Both the position numbers and the translations under genes were made by a program. The notes under the pieces were generated by a model. That model saw nothing but the letters and a program-made list of their open reading frames with translations, had not been told where the DNA came from and ran no database searches. Shown here piece by piece: positions 1 through 9,084 of a stretch of 19,458 nucleotides of DNA. Origin of the DNA: Bacillota bacterium (GTDB lineage: Bacteria > Bacillota > Clostridia > Christensenellales > CAG-138); assembly GCA_023416895.1 (NCBI GenBank), contig JAEZGQ010000166.1, forward strand, positions 1 to 19,458, given 5' to 3'. Position 1 is the first letter of the stretch. Every line of letters begins with the position of its first letter.

Positions 1-3000
1 ACGATTGTGGTGGTGCCCACGCTCGTGGTTTCCGAGGCATCCATCCGTGCAGGGATGGAGCAGCTTGAAACGCATTACCTCGCAAACCCGTATGAAAACT
101 GCTGCTTTGCCATGCTTGGAGACTTTAAGGACAGCGCCACAGAACAAAACGAGGGAGAAAAGGAGCTTCTTGCACTCGCAAATACAATGGTGGAGGCTCT
201 CAACCAAAAATACGCCAAAGAGGAGCCGGTGTTTTTCTATTTGCACCGCAGGCGCGAGCTAAGCCGTTACGACGGCATTTACATGGGGCGGGAACGTAAG
301 CGCGGCGCGCTGATGGACCTTGTAAACCTCATTGCCGAAGGGCACGACGAGCCGTTTCTTCTCATCAGTGCGCCGCTCCCAACTGGCCTTCGCTATTGCC
401 TTACGCTCGATGCGGATACACTTTTGCCGCGCGAGGCGCTTTTGGAGCTTGTGGGAGCAATGGCGCACCCCTTGAATCGCCCTGTGGCCGACCGTTACGG
501 CATTATTCGCGAGGGCTACGGCGTGATTGCGCCGCGTATGCGGTCACTCTCCTCGGGCGCTTCCAAAACACGCTTTGCAAGGCTTGTTTCTGGTGATTTC
601 GGCATGGATGCCTATTCCGCTGCTGCGGGTGAGTTTTATCAGGATGTGTTTTCCGAAGGTATCTTTGGTGGCAAGGGGATTTTCGACATCGCGGCGTTTC
701 GTGAAACCCTGAGCTTTTGGGTGCCGGACAACGCGGTTTTGAGCCATGACCTCCTGGAAGGCTGCTTTTTACGCGCGGGGTTCATGGGTGATGTTGCACT
801 TTACGACGGTGAACCGAGCACGTTTGCTTCGTGGTGGAAGCGTCAGCATAGGTGGGTTCGCGGCGACTGGCAGCTTGTTGCGTTTGCGGCAAAATACATG
901 AAAGACGCTGCGGGCACCAAGCACAAAAGCCCCCTGAGCGAGCTTTCACGCATGAAGATGATCGTCAACATGGCAAAAAGTCTCGTTTTGCCCGCGGTGC
1001 TTCTTTCGCTTTTATGGACGACGGTTACAGGCTTCGGTTTTTTGGGGGCGCTTTCGCTCATTGCGCTGCTCGACGGACTTTTTGTGGAGTTTGTACTGTT
1101 GCTGTGTGGGTTTTTCGGCAAAAAGGAGCAAGGCGAACCTTCCGGCGCACTCAAAGAGCAGGGCGTGCCGTTTGCCCATGCGCTTTTTACGCTTGCTACG
1201 CTCCCCTATGCGGCCTATCAAACGCTCGACGCGGTGTTTCGCACGCTTTATCGCGTGTACCGCTCGCACCGCAACCTTTTGCAGTGGCAAACCGCAGCGG
1301 AAAGCGCGGGACATAAGCTCGGCTCGGTGCAAAGCTACTACAAAAAGCTATGGCTTTGCGCAGCATTCGGTGCGGCGCTTCTTGCATTTACGGCATTTTC
1401 CGGCGCGCCGTTCTTCTGTGCTCTTCTGGGCATCTTGTTTCTCTGTGGGCCATATGCTACAGCGCGGGTTGATAAGCCGTATGCTTTAAAGGCGCTCGGC
1501 GACGAGGAACGTGCGTTTCTCACTGAGGCGGCGCGCGCTACATGGCGGTTTTTTGAAGAATTTTGCGACGCAAAGAGCAGTTTTTTGCCGCCCGATAACT
1601 TTCAGCAATCCCCTTTAAAGCAGCCCGTACGCAATACTTCTCCGACCAACATCGGCATGGGGCTGATGGCGTGCGTGAGCGCATTCGACCTTGGGTTTAT
1701 CGGCGAAAGCGAGCTTATAAAAAGGCTTTCTGACATGGTTGAAAGCATCGAGTCATTGGAGAAGTGGAATGGACACCTTTATAACTGGTACAATCTCACC
1801 GACAAAGCGGTGCTTTCGCCGCGTTACGTGTCAACTGTGGACAGCGGCAACCTTGTGGCGTGCCTTTTGACCGCGGAGCAAGCGCTCCTTGCCTTGCATT
1901 TTGATGGTGCGAAGGAGCTTGCGGCACGCTGCCGCAAGCTTGCCGTAGCGACGGATTTTACCGTGCTTTACGATGCGCAGCGCTCGCTTTTCCACATCGG
2001 TTATGATGCTTCCTCGGGTGCGCTCTCAAAATCCTGGTACGACCTTCTCGCTTCGGAGGCGCGGCTTACAAGTTTTATGGCCATTGCGCTTTCGCAGGTG
2101 GAAAACAAGCACTGGAGCAACCTCGGAAGGCTTTTGACACAAGTCCCGGGTGGGCGCACGCTCCTCTCGTGGGGCGGTACGATGTTTGAATACCTCATGC
2201 CAGTGCTTTTTACCGGCACGGTACCCTTTACGCTTCTTGACGAGAGCTGCGCGCACGCGGTCACGGCGCAGCGCGAATACCTCGCGGACGAACCGTGGGG
2301 CATTTCAGAATCCGGCTATTATGCGTTTGACCGCTATATGTATTATCAGTACCGCGCGTTCGGCGTACCGAGCCTTGGGCTGCAGGCTGCAAGGGAGCGC
2401 GAAAGGGTGGTTGCGCCCTATGCGAGCGCGCTCGCGCTTTTGTGCGATCCACATGCCGCAGCAAACAACCTCTTGCGGCTTCGTGAGATGGGCGCATTTG
2501 GAGAGTACGGCTTTTTTGAGGCGATCGACTATACGCAAGCGCGCATCCGCTCCGAAGGCGGGTATGAGCTTGTAAAAAGCTACATGGCACACCATCAGGG
2601 TATGAGCCTTTGCGCGATGAACAACGTGCTCAACCAAAACATCCTACAAAAGCGCTTCCACAAAATTCCCGAGGTGCGCGCAACACGGCTTTTGCTTGAG
2701 GAGCGCAAACCCTCCATGGCTATCACCATCCGCCGTTACAAAAGCGGCGTATACCGGGAAGACGGCGCAACCAGGGAGGAAAAGCCGCGCGTCAGAACGG
2801 TATGCGGCGGAGGTCTTTTGCCGGAGACTCAACTTTTAACAAACGGCCAGTACACGCTGTTTTTGTGCGATGGCGGGCTTTCCTTCAGCCGCTGCGGCGA
2901 TGTGATGCTCACGCGCTGGCGGCCGGATGTGATGCGTTCCGATTCTGGCGTGCACATCGCCGTACGCGACGGCAATCACGCATGGCCCATCGCCTCCATC

Positions 3001-6000
3001 CCTTCGGGGCCAAACGACGGTGCGCTTACCACAACGCTCGAGCCGCACAAGGTCACATTTTCGCGCGAGGAAAACGGCATACGGGCGAAGCTTGAATGCT
3101 GCGTTTCCCCGCAGCGCAACGCGGAGGTTAGAAGGCTTATCCTAAGCAACACCGCTTCCGAAGCGCGCGAGCTTGAGGTGGGCGTATTTGCCGAGGTGTG
3201 TATGGAAACGCAACGGCGCGATATGGCGCATCCGGGCTTTGTGAAGCTTACGGTAAACGCGTCGATGGAGGACGACGTGCTTCTTTTTGAAAAGCGTGCT
3301 TCCGATGCGAAGGATTTCAAATATCTTTACTGCATGCTCCTTGGGCCATCCAAGGCGCGTTGGTGCACGGATAGGCTTGTGATGCCCGGGCGGGGAAAAA
3401 GCATCACCGAGGCGCTTTTGCAGCCCATGTTGGGCAGGGAAAGCGTCGAGCTTCCTGTGGAGCCGGGTATTTGCGCACGTGCAAACGTCGCCGTCAAACC
3501 GGGAGGTGCCGCCCAGTATTACTTTGCGATGGGCTACGCGCTCACCAAAAGGCAGGCGCTCATGGATGCGCAGGAGTTGAAAGCCGAGCTTGAAGCGAGC
3601 TTCGACCTCGCATGGGCGCACGCGAACAGCGCGCTTCGCTTTGCGGGGCTTACACGGGGGAAGGCGGAGCTTTTCGAGCGTATGGCAGGCAAGCTCCTTT
3701 TGGGGCTGCCGCAAAAGCGCCTGACTGAGTTGCCGCACGGGGCCGGACGCGAAAAGCTTTGGCGCTTTGGCATTTCAGGTGATGAGCCTGTCGTTTTGAT
3801 GCGCGTTTACAAGCTTACGCAGGCACGTACCGTGAAAATGCTGATGGAGTTCCACGACTTTTTGCGCGCAAGGGGCGGCAGCTTCGACCTTGTGCTCATC
3901 GGAGAATACCCGCACGAATACCACAACGACCTTCGCGCGCGGCTTGAGGATATGCTGCACGCCTTAAGCCGCGATACGTCGGGTATCCATCTTCTTCACG
4001 GCTTTTTGCTCGACGATGAGGACAGACGCCTTTTGAGCGCGGTCAGCACCATCGAAATAGACGGCCAGAGGGGCCTTGACCGCCAGTTTTCAACGCAGAG
4101 CGTAAGGCGGGCGCAGTACCGCGAATACAGTGCGAAGACGGCTGCGCGCGGCGCTTTTTTGGAAAGGCGCGGAGAGCTTAAGTTTTTCAACGGACTCGGC
4201 GGGTTCGACGCGGGCGGAAAGGAATATGTAACGCTTTTGAAAAAGGGCGATGCTACGCCCCTGCCGTGGAGCCATATTTTGACCAATGAACGTTTCGGCA
4301 CCCTGCTTACGGAAACTGGTGGTGGTTACACCTGGTGCGGCAACAGCCGCGAAAACAAGCTTACCCAGTGGTACAACGACCCGCTTCGCGACCCCAAAGG
4401 CGAAATGCTTTTGCTGACCGACGAGGACGACGGCGCCACATGGGCGATAACGCCCGGCAGGCTTCAATATGAGGCGGAGTGCGCCGTGCATTATGGGTTT
4501 GGGTACGCTTCGTACGAATCTGCCGCGCAGGAGCTGTATCAGGAACTTACGGTATTTGTGGACTCCGAAAAGCCAATAAAATACGCGCTGCTAAAGCTTC
4601 ATAACCCCATGATGGGGGAGAGGAAACTGAGCGTGCTCTACTGTGCCGACTGGGTGCTTGGCGACGCGCCGCACCCGGAGGCCGTGTATGTACGCGGCGA
4701 AGGCAATCTTTCGCTTGCCAAAAACTTTCGTTCCTCTAAAGAGGAATATGCCTACCTTGCGATTGCGGGAGAAGCGTGTGAGCATAGCGCCGACAGGCTA
4801 TCGGTGCTCAACGACGGGTGGGATTTAAAAACCTTTGAAGAAGAAAGTGCGCCGCGTGCAGGCGGGTTTTCCGCGCTTAGAACGCATGTTTTGTTAAAGG
4901 GCGGGGAAACGAAAACGCTCTTGCTTCTTATGGGGCAGGACAGCCTTGAAAACGCGCGGCTCGCCGCAAAAACTTCCGCCGCAGAGGCCGAGGAGGCGCT
5001 TCTCAAAACCAAAGCGCTTTGGGAGAAGCGGCTTACGGCGCTTCAGGTGAAAACGCCGGACGAGGCATTTGACTTCATGCTCAACGGCTGGCTTTTGTAC
5101 CAAACATGGGGCTCTCGCATCCTCGCGCGCACGGGTTATTACCAATGCGGCGGCGCCATCGGCTTCCGAGATCAGCTTCAGGACATGCTTTCGCTTTTGC
5201 TGTCAGAGCCTGCGCGCGTCCGCGCGCATCTGCTCATGGCCGCGTCCAAGCAGTTTGAGGCGGGCGACGTGCTGCACTGGTGGCACGAGCCAAGCTATGG
5301 CGTGCGCACCCGCATCAGCGACGACAAGCTCTTTTTGCCGTTCGTACTTTTGGAATACCTCGATGCAACGGGCGACGAAACGATTTTGAAAGAGAAAGTT
5401 CCCTACCTGGCGGATTGCTGCATCCCCGAAAACAAAAAAGACCTTTACGATAACATCCCGTGTGCAACGAGCGAAGGGAGCATGTACGAGCATTGCGTCA
5501 AGGCGGTGGAAAGCGCGCTTGTGTTCGGTGCGCACAACCTGCCGCTCATGGGCGCGGGGGATTGGAACGACGGCATGGACCTCGTAGGTGAAAACGGCGG
5601 GGAAAGCGTGTGGCTCGGGTTTTTTCTCCTCTATGTGCTGGAGCGGTTTTCTCCTCTTTGCAAAAAACAGAACGACGAGGCGCGCGCGATTTCTTATGAG
5701 GAAACGGCAAAAACTTTGCGTGAAAACCTCGAGGTGCATGGCTGGGACGGCGGTTGGTACCGCCGCGCCTACTTTGCGGACGGCATGCCGCTTGGCTCAC
5801 GCGAAAACGATCAGTGCTCCATCGACTGCATCTCTCAGTCGTGGGCGGTACTAAGCGGCATGGAAAATGCGAAAACCGCGCTCGACGCGGCGGTCGCTAT
5901 GCTGCTCGACGAGGAAAACGGCGTGTTCAAGCTGCTCGCACCGCCGTTTGACAAGCCTGAGAGAGAAGTCGGCTACATCAGCGCCTATTTGCCGGGCGTA

Positions 6001-6471
6001 CGGGAAAACGGCGGGCAGTACACGCATGCTGCCGCATGGGTGGCGCTTGCCGCCTGCAAGCTCAAAAACGCGCCGCTTGCGGCACGTATCGTAAGGCTTC
6101 TTAACCCCATTGGGCATACAGCACAGGAAACGCAGCGCCGGCGCTACAAAGGTGAGCCTTATGTGCTGGCGGGAGATGTGTACACCGTGGGCAAAAATGC
6201 GGGTCGCGCGGGATGGACATGGTATACGGGCGCGGCGTCGTGGTTGTATGTGGTGGGTATGATGCACATGCTCGGCATCAAAAAATACGGCGATACGCTT
6301 GTGGTTTCCCCTTGCACGGTGTGGGAAGAGTATTCCTTCACCTATCGCTTCGGCACGAGCGAATATGCCGTAACGGTAAAGCTTGGAGATATGGGCGAGC
6401 GCGAGGCGAAGATACCGCTGGTAGATGATGGGAAGCGGCACGAGGTAACAATAAATATTCTTAAGAAATAG
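1..6471 (+). CDS. Cyclic beta-1,2-glucan synthase-like giant protein (GT84 + glucoamylase-like + GH94), 5' partial
   Basis: The frame is open from base 1, so the start lies upstream; 2156 codons are visible, against about 2800 in ChvB/NdvB proteins. Order seen: end of a membrane glycosyltransferase with the nucleotide-sugar motif DADTLLP (about 409-430) and the acceptor-site motif QHRWVRGDW (844-870); hydrophobic membrane segments at about 960-1120 and 1348-1450; a glucoamylase-like domain from TNIGMG (about 1642) to AHHQGM (about 2600); two beta-sandwich regions (about 2800-3500 and 4150-5000); and a GH94 helical catalytic domain with GFRDQLQDML (about 5161-5190) and GAGDWNDGMD (5551-5580), whose second Asp (codon 5569) is the expected general acid. 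In Proteobacteria this family polymerises UDP-glucose into beta-1,2-glucan, cyclises it and trims it by phosphorolysis. That architecture is complete here as far as visible. The biological role in a Gram-positive is unclear. No terminator is seen after the stop. Family is certain; product is inferred. Confidence 0.9.
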   Translation, partial: TIVVVPTLVVSEASIRAGMEQLETHYLANPYENCCFAMLGDFKDSATEQNEGEKELLALANTMVEALNQKYAKEEPVFFYLHRRRELSRYDGIYMGRERKRGALMDLVNLIAEGHDEPFLLISAPLPTGLRYCLTLDADTLLPREALLELVGAMAHPLNRPVADRYGIIREGYGVIAPRMRSLSSGASKTRFARLVSGDFGMDAYSAAAGEFYQDVFSEGIFGGKGIFDIAAFRETLSFWVPDNAVLSHDLLEGCFLRAGFMGDVALYDGEPSTFASWWKRQHRWVRGDWQLVAFAAKYMKDAAGTKHKSPLSELSRMKMIVNMAKSLVLPAVLLSLLWTTVTGFGFLGALSLIALLDGLFVEFVLLLCGFFGKKEQGEPSGALKEQGVPFAHALFTLATLPYAAYQTLDAVFRTLYRVYRSHRNLLQWQTAAESAGHKLGSVQSYYKKLWLCAAFGAALLAFTAFSGAPFFCALLGILFLCGPYATARVDKPYALKALGDEERAFLTEAARATWRFFEEFCDAKSSFLPPDNFQQSPLKQPVRNTSPTNIGMGLMACVSAFDLGFIGESELIKRLSDMVESIESLEKWNGHLYNWYNLTDKAVLSPRYVSTVDSGNLVACLLTAEQALLALHFDGAKELAARCRKLAVATDFTVLYDAQRSLFHIGYDASSGALSKSWYDLLASEARLTSFMAIALSQVENKHWSNLGRLLTQVPGGRTLLSWGGTMFEYLMPVLFTGTVPFTLLDESCAHAVTAQREYLADEPWGISESGYYAFDRYMYYQYRAFGVPSLGLQAARERERVVAPYASALALLCDPHAAANNLLRLREMGAFGEYGFFEAIDYTQARIRSEGGYELVKSYMAHHQGMSLCAMNNVLNQNILQKRFHKIPEVRATRLLLEERKPSMAITIRRYKSGVYREDGATREEKPRVRTVCGGGLLPETQLLTNGQYTLFLCDGGLSFSRCGDVMLTRWRPDVMRSDSGVHIAVRDGNHAWPIASIPSGPNDGALTTTLEPHKVTFSREENGIRAKLECCVSPQRNAEVRRLILSNTASEARELEVGVFAEVCMETQRRDMAHPGFVKLTVNASMEDDVLLFEKRASDAKDFKYLYCMLLGPSKARWCTDRLVMPGRGKSITEALLQPMLGRESVELPVEPGICARANVAVKPGGAAQYYFAMGYALTKRQALMDAQELKAELEASFDLAWAHANSALRFAGLTRGKAELFERMAGKLLLGLPQKRLTELPHGAGREKLWRFGISGDEPVVLMRVYKLTQARTVKMLMEFHDFLRARGGSFDLVLIGEYPHEYHNDLRARLEDMLHALSRDTSGIHLLHGFLLDDEDRRLLSAVSTIEIDGQRGLDRQFSTQSVRRAQYREYSAKTAARGAFLERRGELKFFNGLGGFDAGGKEYVTLLKKGDATPLPWSHILTNERFGTLLTETGGGYTWCGNSRENKLTQWYNDPLRDPKGEMLLLTDEDDGATWAITPGRLQYEAECAVHYGFGYASYESAAQELYQELTVFVDSEKPIKYALLKLHNPMMGERKLSVLYCADWVLGDAPHPEAVYVRGEGNLSLAKNFRSSKEEYAYLAIAGEACEHSADRLSVLNDGWDLKTFEEESAPRAGGFSALRTHVLLKGGETKTLLLLMGQDSLENARLAAKTSAAEAEEALLKTKALWEKRLTALQVKTPDEAFDFMLNGWLLYQTWGSRILARTGYYQCGGAIGFRDQLQDMLSLLLSEPARVRAHLLMAASKQFEAGDVLHWWHEPSYGVRTRISDDKLFLPFVLLEYLDATGDETILKEKVPYLADCCIPENKKDLYDNIPCATSEGSMYEHCVKAVESALVFGAHNLPLMGAGDWNDGMDLVGENGGESVWLGFFLLYVLERFSPLCKKQNDEARAISYEETAKTLRENLEVHGWDGGWYRRAYFADGMPLGSRENDQCSIDCISQSWAVLSGMENAKTALDAAVAMLLDEENGVFKLLAPPFDKPEREVGYISAYLPGVRENGGQYTHAAAWVALAACKLKNAPLAARIVRLLNPIGHTAQETQRRRYKGEPYVLAGDVYTVGKNAGRAGWTWYTGAASWLYVVGMMHMLGIKKYGDTLVVSPCTVWEEYSFTYRFGTSEYAVTVKLGDMGEREAKIPLVDDGKRHEVTINILKK

Positions 6472-6506
6472 GCATGCGCCGCGATCATCCGAAAACGATC
6501 GATTGC

Positions 6507-6535
6507 TTGCATTGCATGCGAGTTTGCGCTAAAGT
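6507..6535 (+). promoter_or_regulatory. Candidate promoter abutting ygiQ
   Basis: TTGCAT (6507-6512), a 17-base spacer and TAAAGT (6530-6535) form a plausible housekeeping promoter. The -10 box touches the annotated ATG at 6536, so transcription would begin near the second in-frame ATG (6542-6544), giving a leaderless message. No Shine-Dalgarno sequence is seen before either ATG. Inference from sequence only. Confidence 0.35.
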
Positions 6536-8509
6536 ATGCCTATGGAACAAAAAAAGCACGAAAAAACAGAACAAAACGGCCTTTTGCCGCTTGCGATGTC
6601 GCGCGCCGAGCTTGAGGCGCGCGGCATTTCGCGGCTTGATTTTGTATTGATCACGGGCGACGCGTACATCGACCATCCGAGCTTCGGCGCGGCCATCATC
6701 GGCCGTACGCTCGAAAGCCATGGGTATACCGTGGGCATCATCGCCCAACCGGATTGGCACAGCGCAGAGGCGTTTAAAACCTTAGGCAAGCCGCGCCTCG
6801 CGTTTTTGGTCACCTCCGGCAATATGGACTCCATGGTCAACCACTACACCTCCTCGCGCAAGCATCGAAGCGACGACGCCTATACCCCCGGAGGCAAGGC
6901 GGGCAGCCGGCCCGACCGCGCGGCCATCGTTTATGCGCACCGCGCGCGCGAGGCGTATAAGGGCGTGCCCATTGTTTTGGGCGGCATTGAGGCGAGCCTT
7001 CGCCGCTTTGCGCATTACGATTATTGGGACGATAAGGTGCGCCGTAGCGTGCTTGTGGACGCCGTGGCGGATTTTGTGGTGTACGGCATGGGTGAACGCC
7101 CGATTATGGAGCTTGCCGACGCGCTGGCTTCCGGGCTTAAACCGCGTGACATCACCTACGTGGCGGGCACCGCATTTCAAGTGCAGAGCCTTGAAAACAT
7201 CTATGATTATACGCTCATCGATAGCTTCGACGAGGTTTCTAAAGACAAGTCGGCATACGCTCACGCGTTTTTGAAGCAGTACGAGGAACAGGACCCCGTG
7301 CGCGGCAAGCGGCTGGTGCAGCCGCACGGCTCGTCGTACGTTGTGGTGAACCCGCCTGCCATGCCGCTCAATTCCGCCGAGCTTGATAAGGTGTACGCGC
7401 TGCCGTATACGAGAAAGCCGCATCCGAGCTATGGTTTGCCCATTCCCGCGCTTAACGAGGTGGAGTTTTCTCTTGCATCGTGCAGGGGTTGTTTCGGCGC
7501 GTGTTCGTTTTGCGCGCTTACCTTCCATCAGGGGCGCATCGTGCAATCTAGAAGCCACGGTTCGCTCGTGGAGGAAGCGAAGCTCCTCACAAAGCAGCCC
7601 GGCTTCAAGGGCTATATCCACGATGTAGGCGGGCCTACGGCCAATTTCCGTCGCCCTGCCTGCAAACGCCAGCTTACCGAGGGTGCGTGCAAAAACAGGC
7701 AGTGCCTTGGCTTCAACCCTTGCAAAAATGTGGATGCCGATCATTCGGACTACATTGCGCTTTTAAAGAAGCTTCGCGCCCTGGATGGCGTGAAGCGCGT
7801 GTTCGTACGCTCCGGTGTTCGTTATGACTTTGCGCTTTACGAAAAGAACGATGTGTTTTTGCGGGAGTTGATCGGCTATCATGTGAGCGGACAGCTCAAG
7901 GTTGCGCCAGAGCATGTGGACGATCGCGTTTTAAAGCTCATGGGGAAACCCTCCGCTGCGCTGTACGAGCGGTTTTTGCAAAAGTACGAATCGATCAACC
8001 GCGCGCTCGAAAAAGAGCAGTTTATCGTGCCGTACTTCATGTCGTCTCATCCGGGGAGCGACCTACAAAGCGCCGTGGAGCTTGCGCTCTTTTTGAAGCG
8101 CACCGGCCAGCGCCCCGAGCAGGTGCAGGACTTTTACCCAACCCCCGGCACGCTTTCCACCTGCATGTATTATACCGGTCTCGATCCGCGTACCATGGAA
8201 AAGGTATATGTGCCGCGCACCTATGAGGAAAAGGCCATGCAGCGCGCGCTCATGCAGTATTTCATGCCGCAGCACCGCGCCATGGCGCGAAAGGCGCTTG
8301 TTAAGGCGGGGCGCGAAGACCTCATCGGCTTCCACAAGGATGCATTGGTGCCTCCTGAGCGGGAGGAATACGGGCGCAGCGCGCCGCGCGGCGAAAAAAA
8401 GCCTGAGCGGAAAAAAGGCGGCGTTTCGCAGCGATCTTCCCGTACCGATGCGCGCAAAAAGGAGCATCCCTCGCGCGGCGCACGGCAGGGGAGAAGCGGA
8501 AAACGCTGA
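6536..8509 (+). CDS. ygiQ: YgiQ family radical SAM protein
   Basis: 657 codons. Near residues 313-325 the segment SCRGCFGACSFCAL carries the C-x3-C-x2-C signature that binds the [4Fe-4S] cluster cleaving S-adenosylmethionine. A second Cys-rich block (about residues 380-403, including ACKNRQCLGFNPCKN) is typical of the YgiQ/UPF0313 family, as is the N-terminal GDAYIDHPSFG motif. The last 50 or so residues are very basic and low in complexity (Arg, Lys, Gly, Ser), suggesting a flexible and possibly nucleic-acid-binding tail. The reaction catalysed by YgiQ proteins is not established. The first ATG (6536) and a second (6542) are both possible starts and neither has a ribosome binding site; the conserved part begins around residue 30, so both fit. 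It stands 64 bases after the glucan synthase gene and probably has its own promoter. Confidence 0.93.
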   Translation: MPMEQKKHEKTEQNGLLPLAMSRAELEARGISRLDFVLITGDAYIDHPSFGAAIIGRTLESHGYTVGIIAQPDWHSAEAFKTLGKPRLAFLVTSGNMDSMVNHYTSSRKHRSDDAYTPGGKAGSRPDRAAIVYAHRAREAYKGVPIVLGGIEASLRRFAHYDYWDDKVRRSVLVDAVADFVVYGMGERPIMELADALASGLKPRDITYVAGTAFQVQSLENIYDYTLIDSFDEVSKDKSAYAHAFLKQYEEQDPVRGKRLVQPHGSSYVVVNPPAMPLNSAELDKVYALPYTRKPHPSYGLPIPALNEVEFSLASCRGCFGACSFCALTFHQGRIVQSRSHGSLVEEAKLLTKQPGFKGYIHDVGGPTANFRRPACKRQLTEGACKNRQCLGFNPCKNVDADHSDYIALLKKLRALDGVKRVFVRSGVRYDFALYEKNDVFLRELIGYHVSGQLKVAPEHVDDRVLKLMGKPSAALYERFLQKYESINRALEKEQFIVPYFMSSHPGSDLQSAVELALFLKRTGQRPEQVQDFYPTPGTLSTCMYYTGLDPRTMEKVYVPRTYEEKAMQRALMQYFMPQHRAMARKALVKAGREDLIGFHKDALVPPEREEYGRSAPRGEKKPERKKGGVSQRSSRTDARKKEHPSRGARQGRSGKR

Positions 8510-8529
8510 GCTTGAGTGTCTGATGCCAC

Positions 8530-8862
8530 TTTTTTAAAGGTTACAGGAAGTGCCGCTCGTAAACTCGCGGACAGTACTTCCTGCAAAGAAAGCCTTATGC
8601 TGCGCATGTCGCCATTCGCGAACTTAACCTCCGGGGGGCGGAGCCGAAGCACCGCCAGTAGGCCCTCGGCGGGAGACGCCTTCGGGCACTAGTCCTGCGG
8701 ACCGTCATATGGGCAAAGTTGCGATTTTTAGAGCAATACGACCATAACGAACTGCGGAAAGACCCCCCGAGCCCCAAGGACTTTTTAACAGCATAAAGCG
8801 AAAAGCGTTGAAGCAAAAACACCACAAAACTTGAAAGGGCGGTCTCAAGGCTGCTTTTTTTT
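8530..8862 (+). ncRNA. Candidate structured non-coding RNA or palindromic repeat element, unidentified
   Basis: No protein is supported in the 575 bases between ygiQ and the next gene. The left part is unusually rich in inverted repeats: AGGTTA 8538-8543 with TAACCT 8625-8630 enclosing CAGGAAGT/ACTTCCTG (8545-8552/8574-8581) and TCGC/GCGA (8609-8612/8618-8621); GGCGG/CCGCC (8637-8641/8652-8656); GCCC-GGCG/CGCC-GGGC (8662-8687); GTCC/GGAC (8692-8702); and a long irregular arm with TATGG/CCATA and TTGC/GCAA (about 8708-8746). GGGG at 8633-8636 can also pair with the C-run at 8763-8768. The stretch ends in a terminator-like hairpin at 8839-8862. I could not match it to RNase P, tmRNA, SRP RNA, 6S RNA, T-box or a riboswitch from remembered signatures. 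An intergenic palindromic repeat is an equally open reading. Strand is inferred from the terminator. Confidence 0.35.
8839..8862 (+). terminator. Rho-independent terminator ending the structured gap
   Basis: GCGGTC (8839-8844) pairs with GGCTGC (8849-8854) through two G-U wobbles around a TCAA loop, and flanking A/G-T pairs can lengthen the stem. Eight Ts follow directly (8855-8862). It lies 330 bases after ygiQ stops, so it ends either a long ygiQ 3' tail or a separate small RNA. Confidence 0.55.
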
Positions 8863-8896
8863 GTAAAAAGAAGTGTTTGAATGCACATTTTGGCGG

Positions 8897-8950
8897 TTGT
8901 TGCCGTGATTTTTCGACAGGTAAAATGCAGGATTTTATTCATGATATGAT
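8897..8950 (+). promoter_or_regulatory. Promoter region of the nuoE-hndB-nuoF operon
   Basis: This AT-rich stretch offers two overlapping candidates: TTGTTG (8897-8902) with TAAAAT (8921-8926) at 18-base spacing, and an extended -10 box TGATATGAT (8942-8950) without a clear -35. Either leaves a leader of about 130-155 bases before nuoE. The leader contains a hairpin CGGTTTT/AAAACCG (9024-9030/9041-9047) and the ribosome binding site AAAGGAGG (9065-9072). No convincing Rex operator was found. Confidence 0.4.
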
Positions 8951-9084
8951 ATATTAAGTTTTATTATGGCGTTTACTCTTTCTTTTGCAAGGTGGATATG
9001 TTAAACTAATCGAGGTTGATTGTCGGTTTTTTATCAAACTAAAACCGCATTCCGCTGCACATCAAAAGGAGGTTTTCTGGGAGC

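Noticed and set aside
6782..7744. A 320-codon minus-strand frame opposite ygiQ
   Set aside because: Antisense shadow of a conserved gene, with His/Arg-rich composition and no family resemblance.
8641..8690. Slight resemblance to the B12 box and CCGCC-AGT core of cobalamin riboswitches
   Set aside because: The invariant GGUG and UCCG-type segments and the order of elements are missing, and no B12-related gene follows.
8595..8942. A 115-codon minus-strand frame in the structured gap
   Set aside because: It is Arg-rich across the palindromes, has no ribosome binding site and looks like no known protein; the inverted repeats explain the stretch better.
8995..9020. Possible Rex operator before the redox operon (TGTTAA-like half site)
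   Set aside because: Only one half site is present; no symmetric TTAACA partner at the required spacing.
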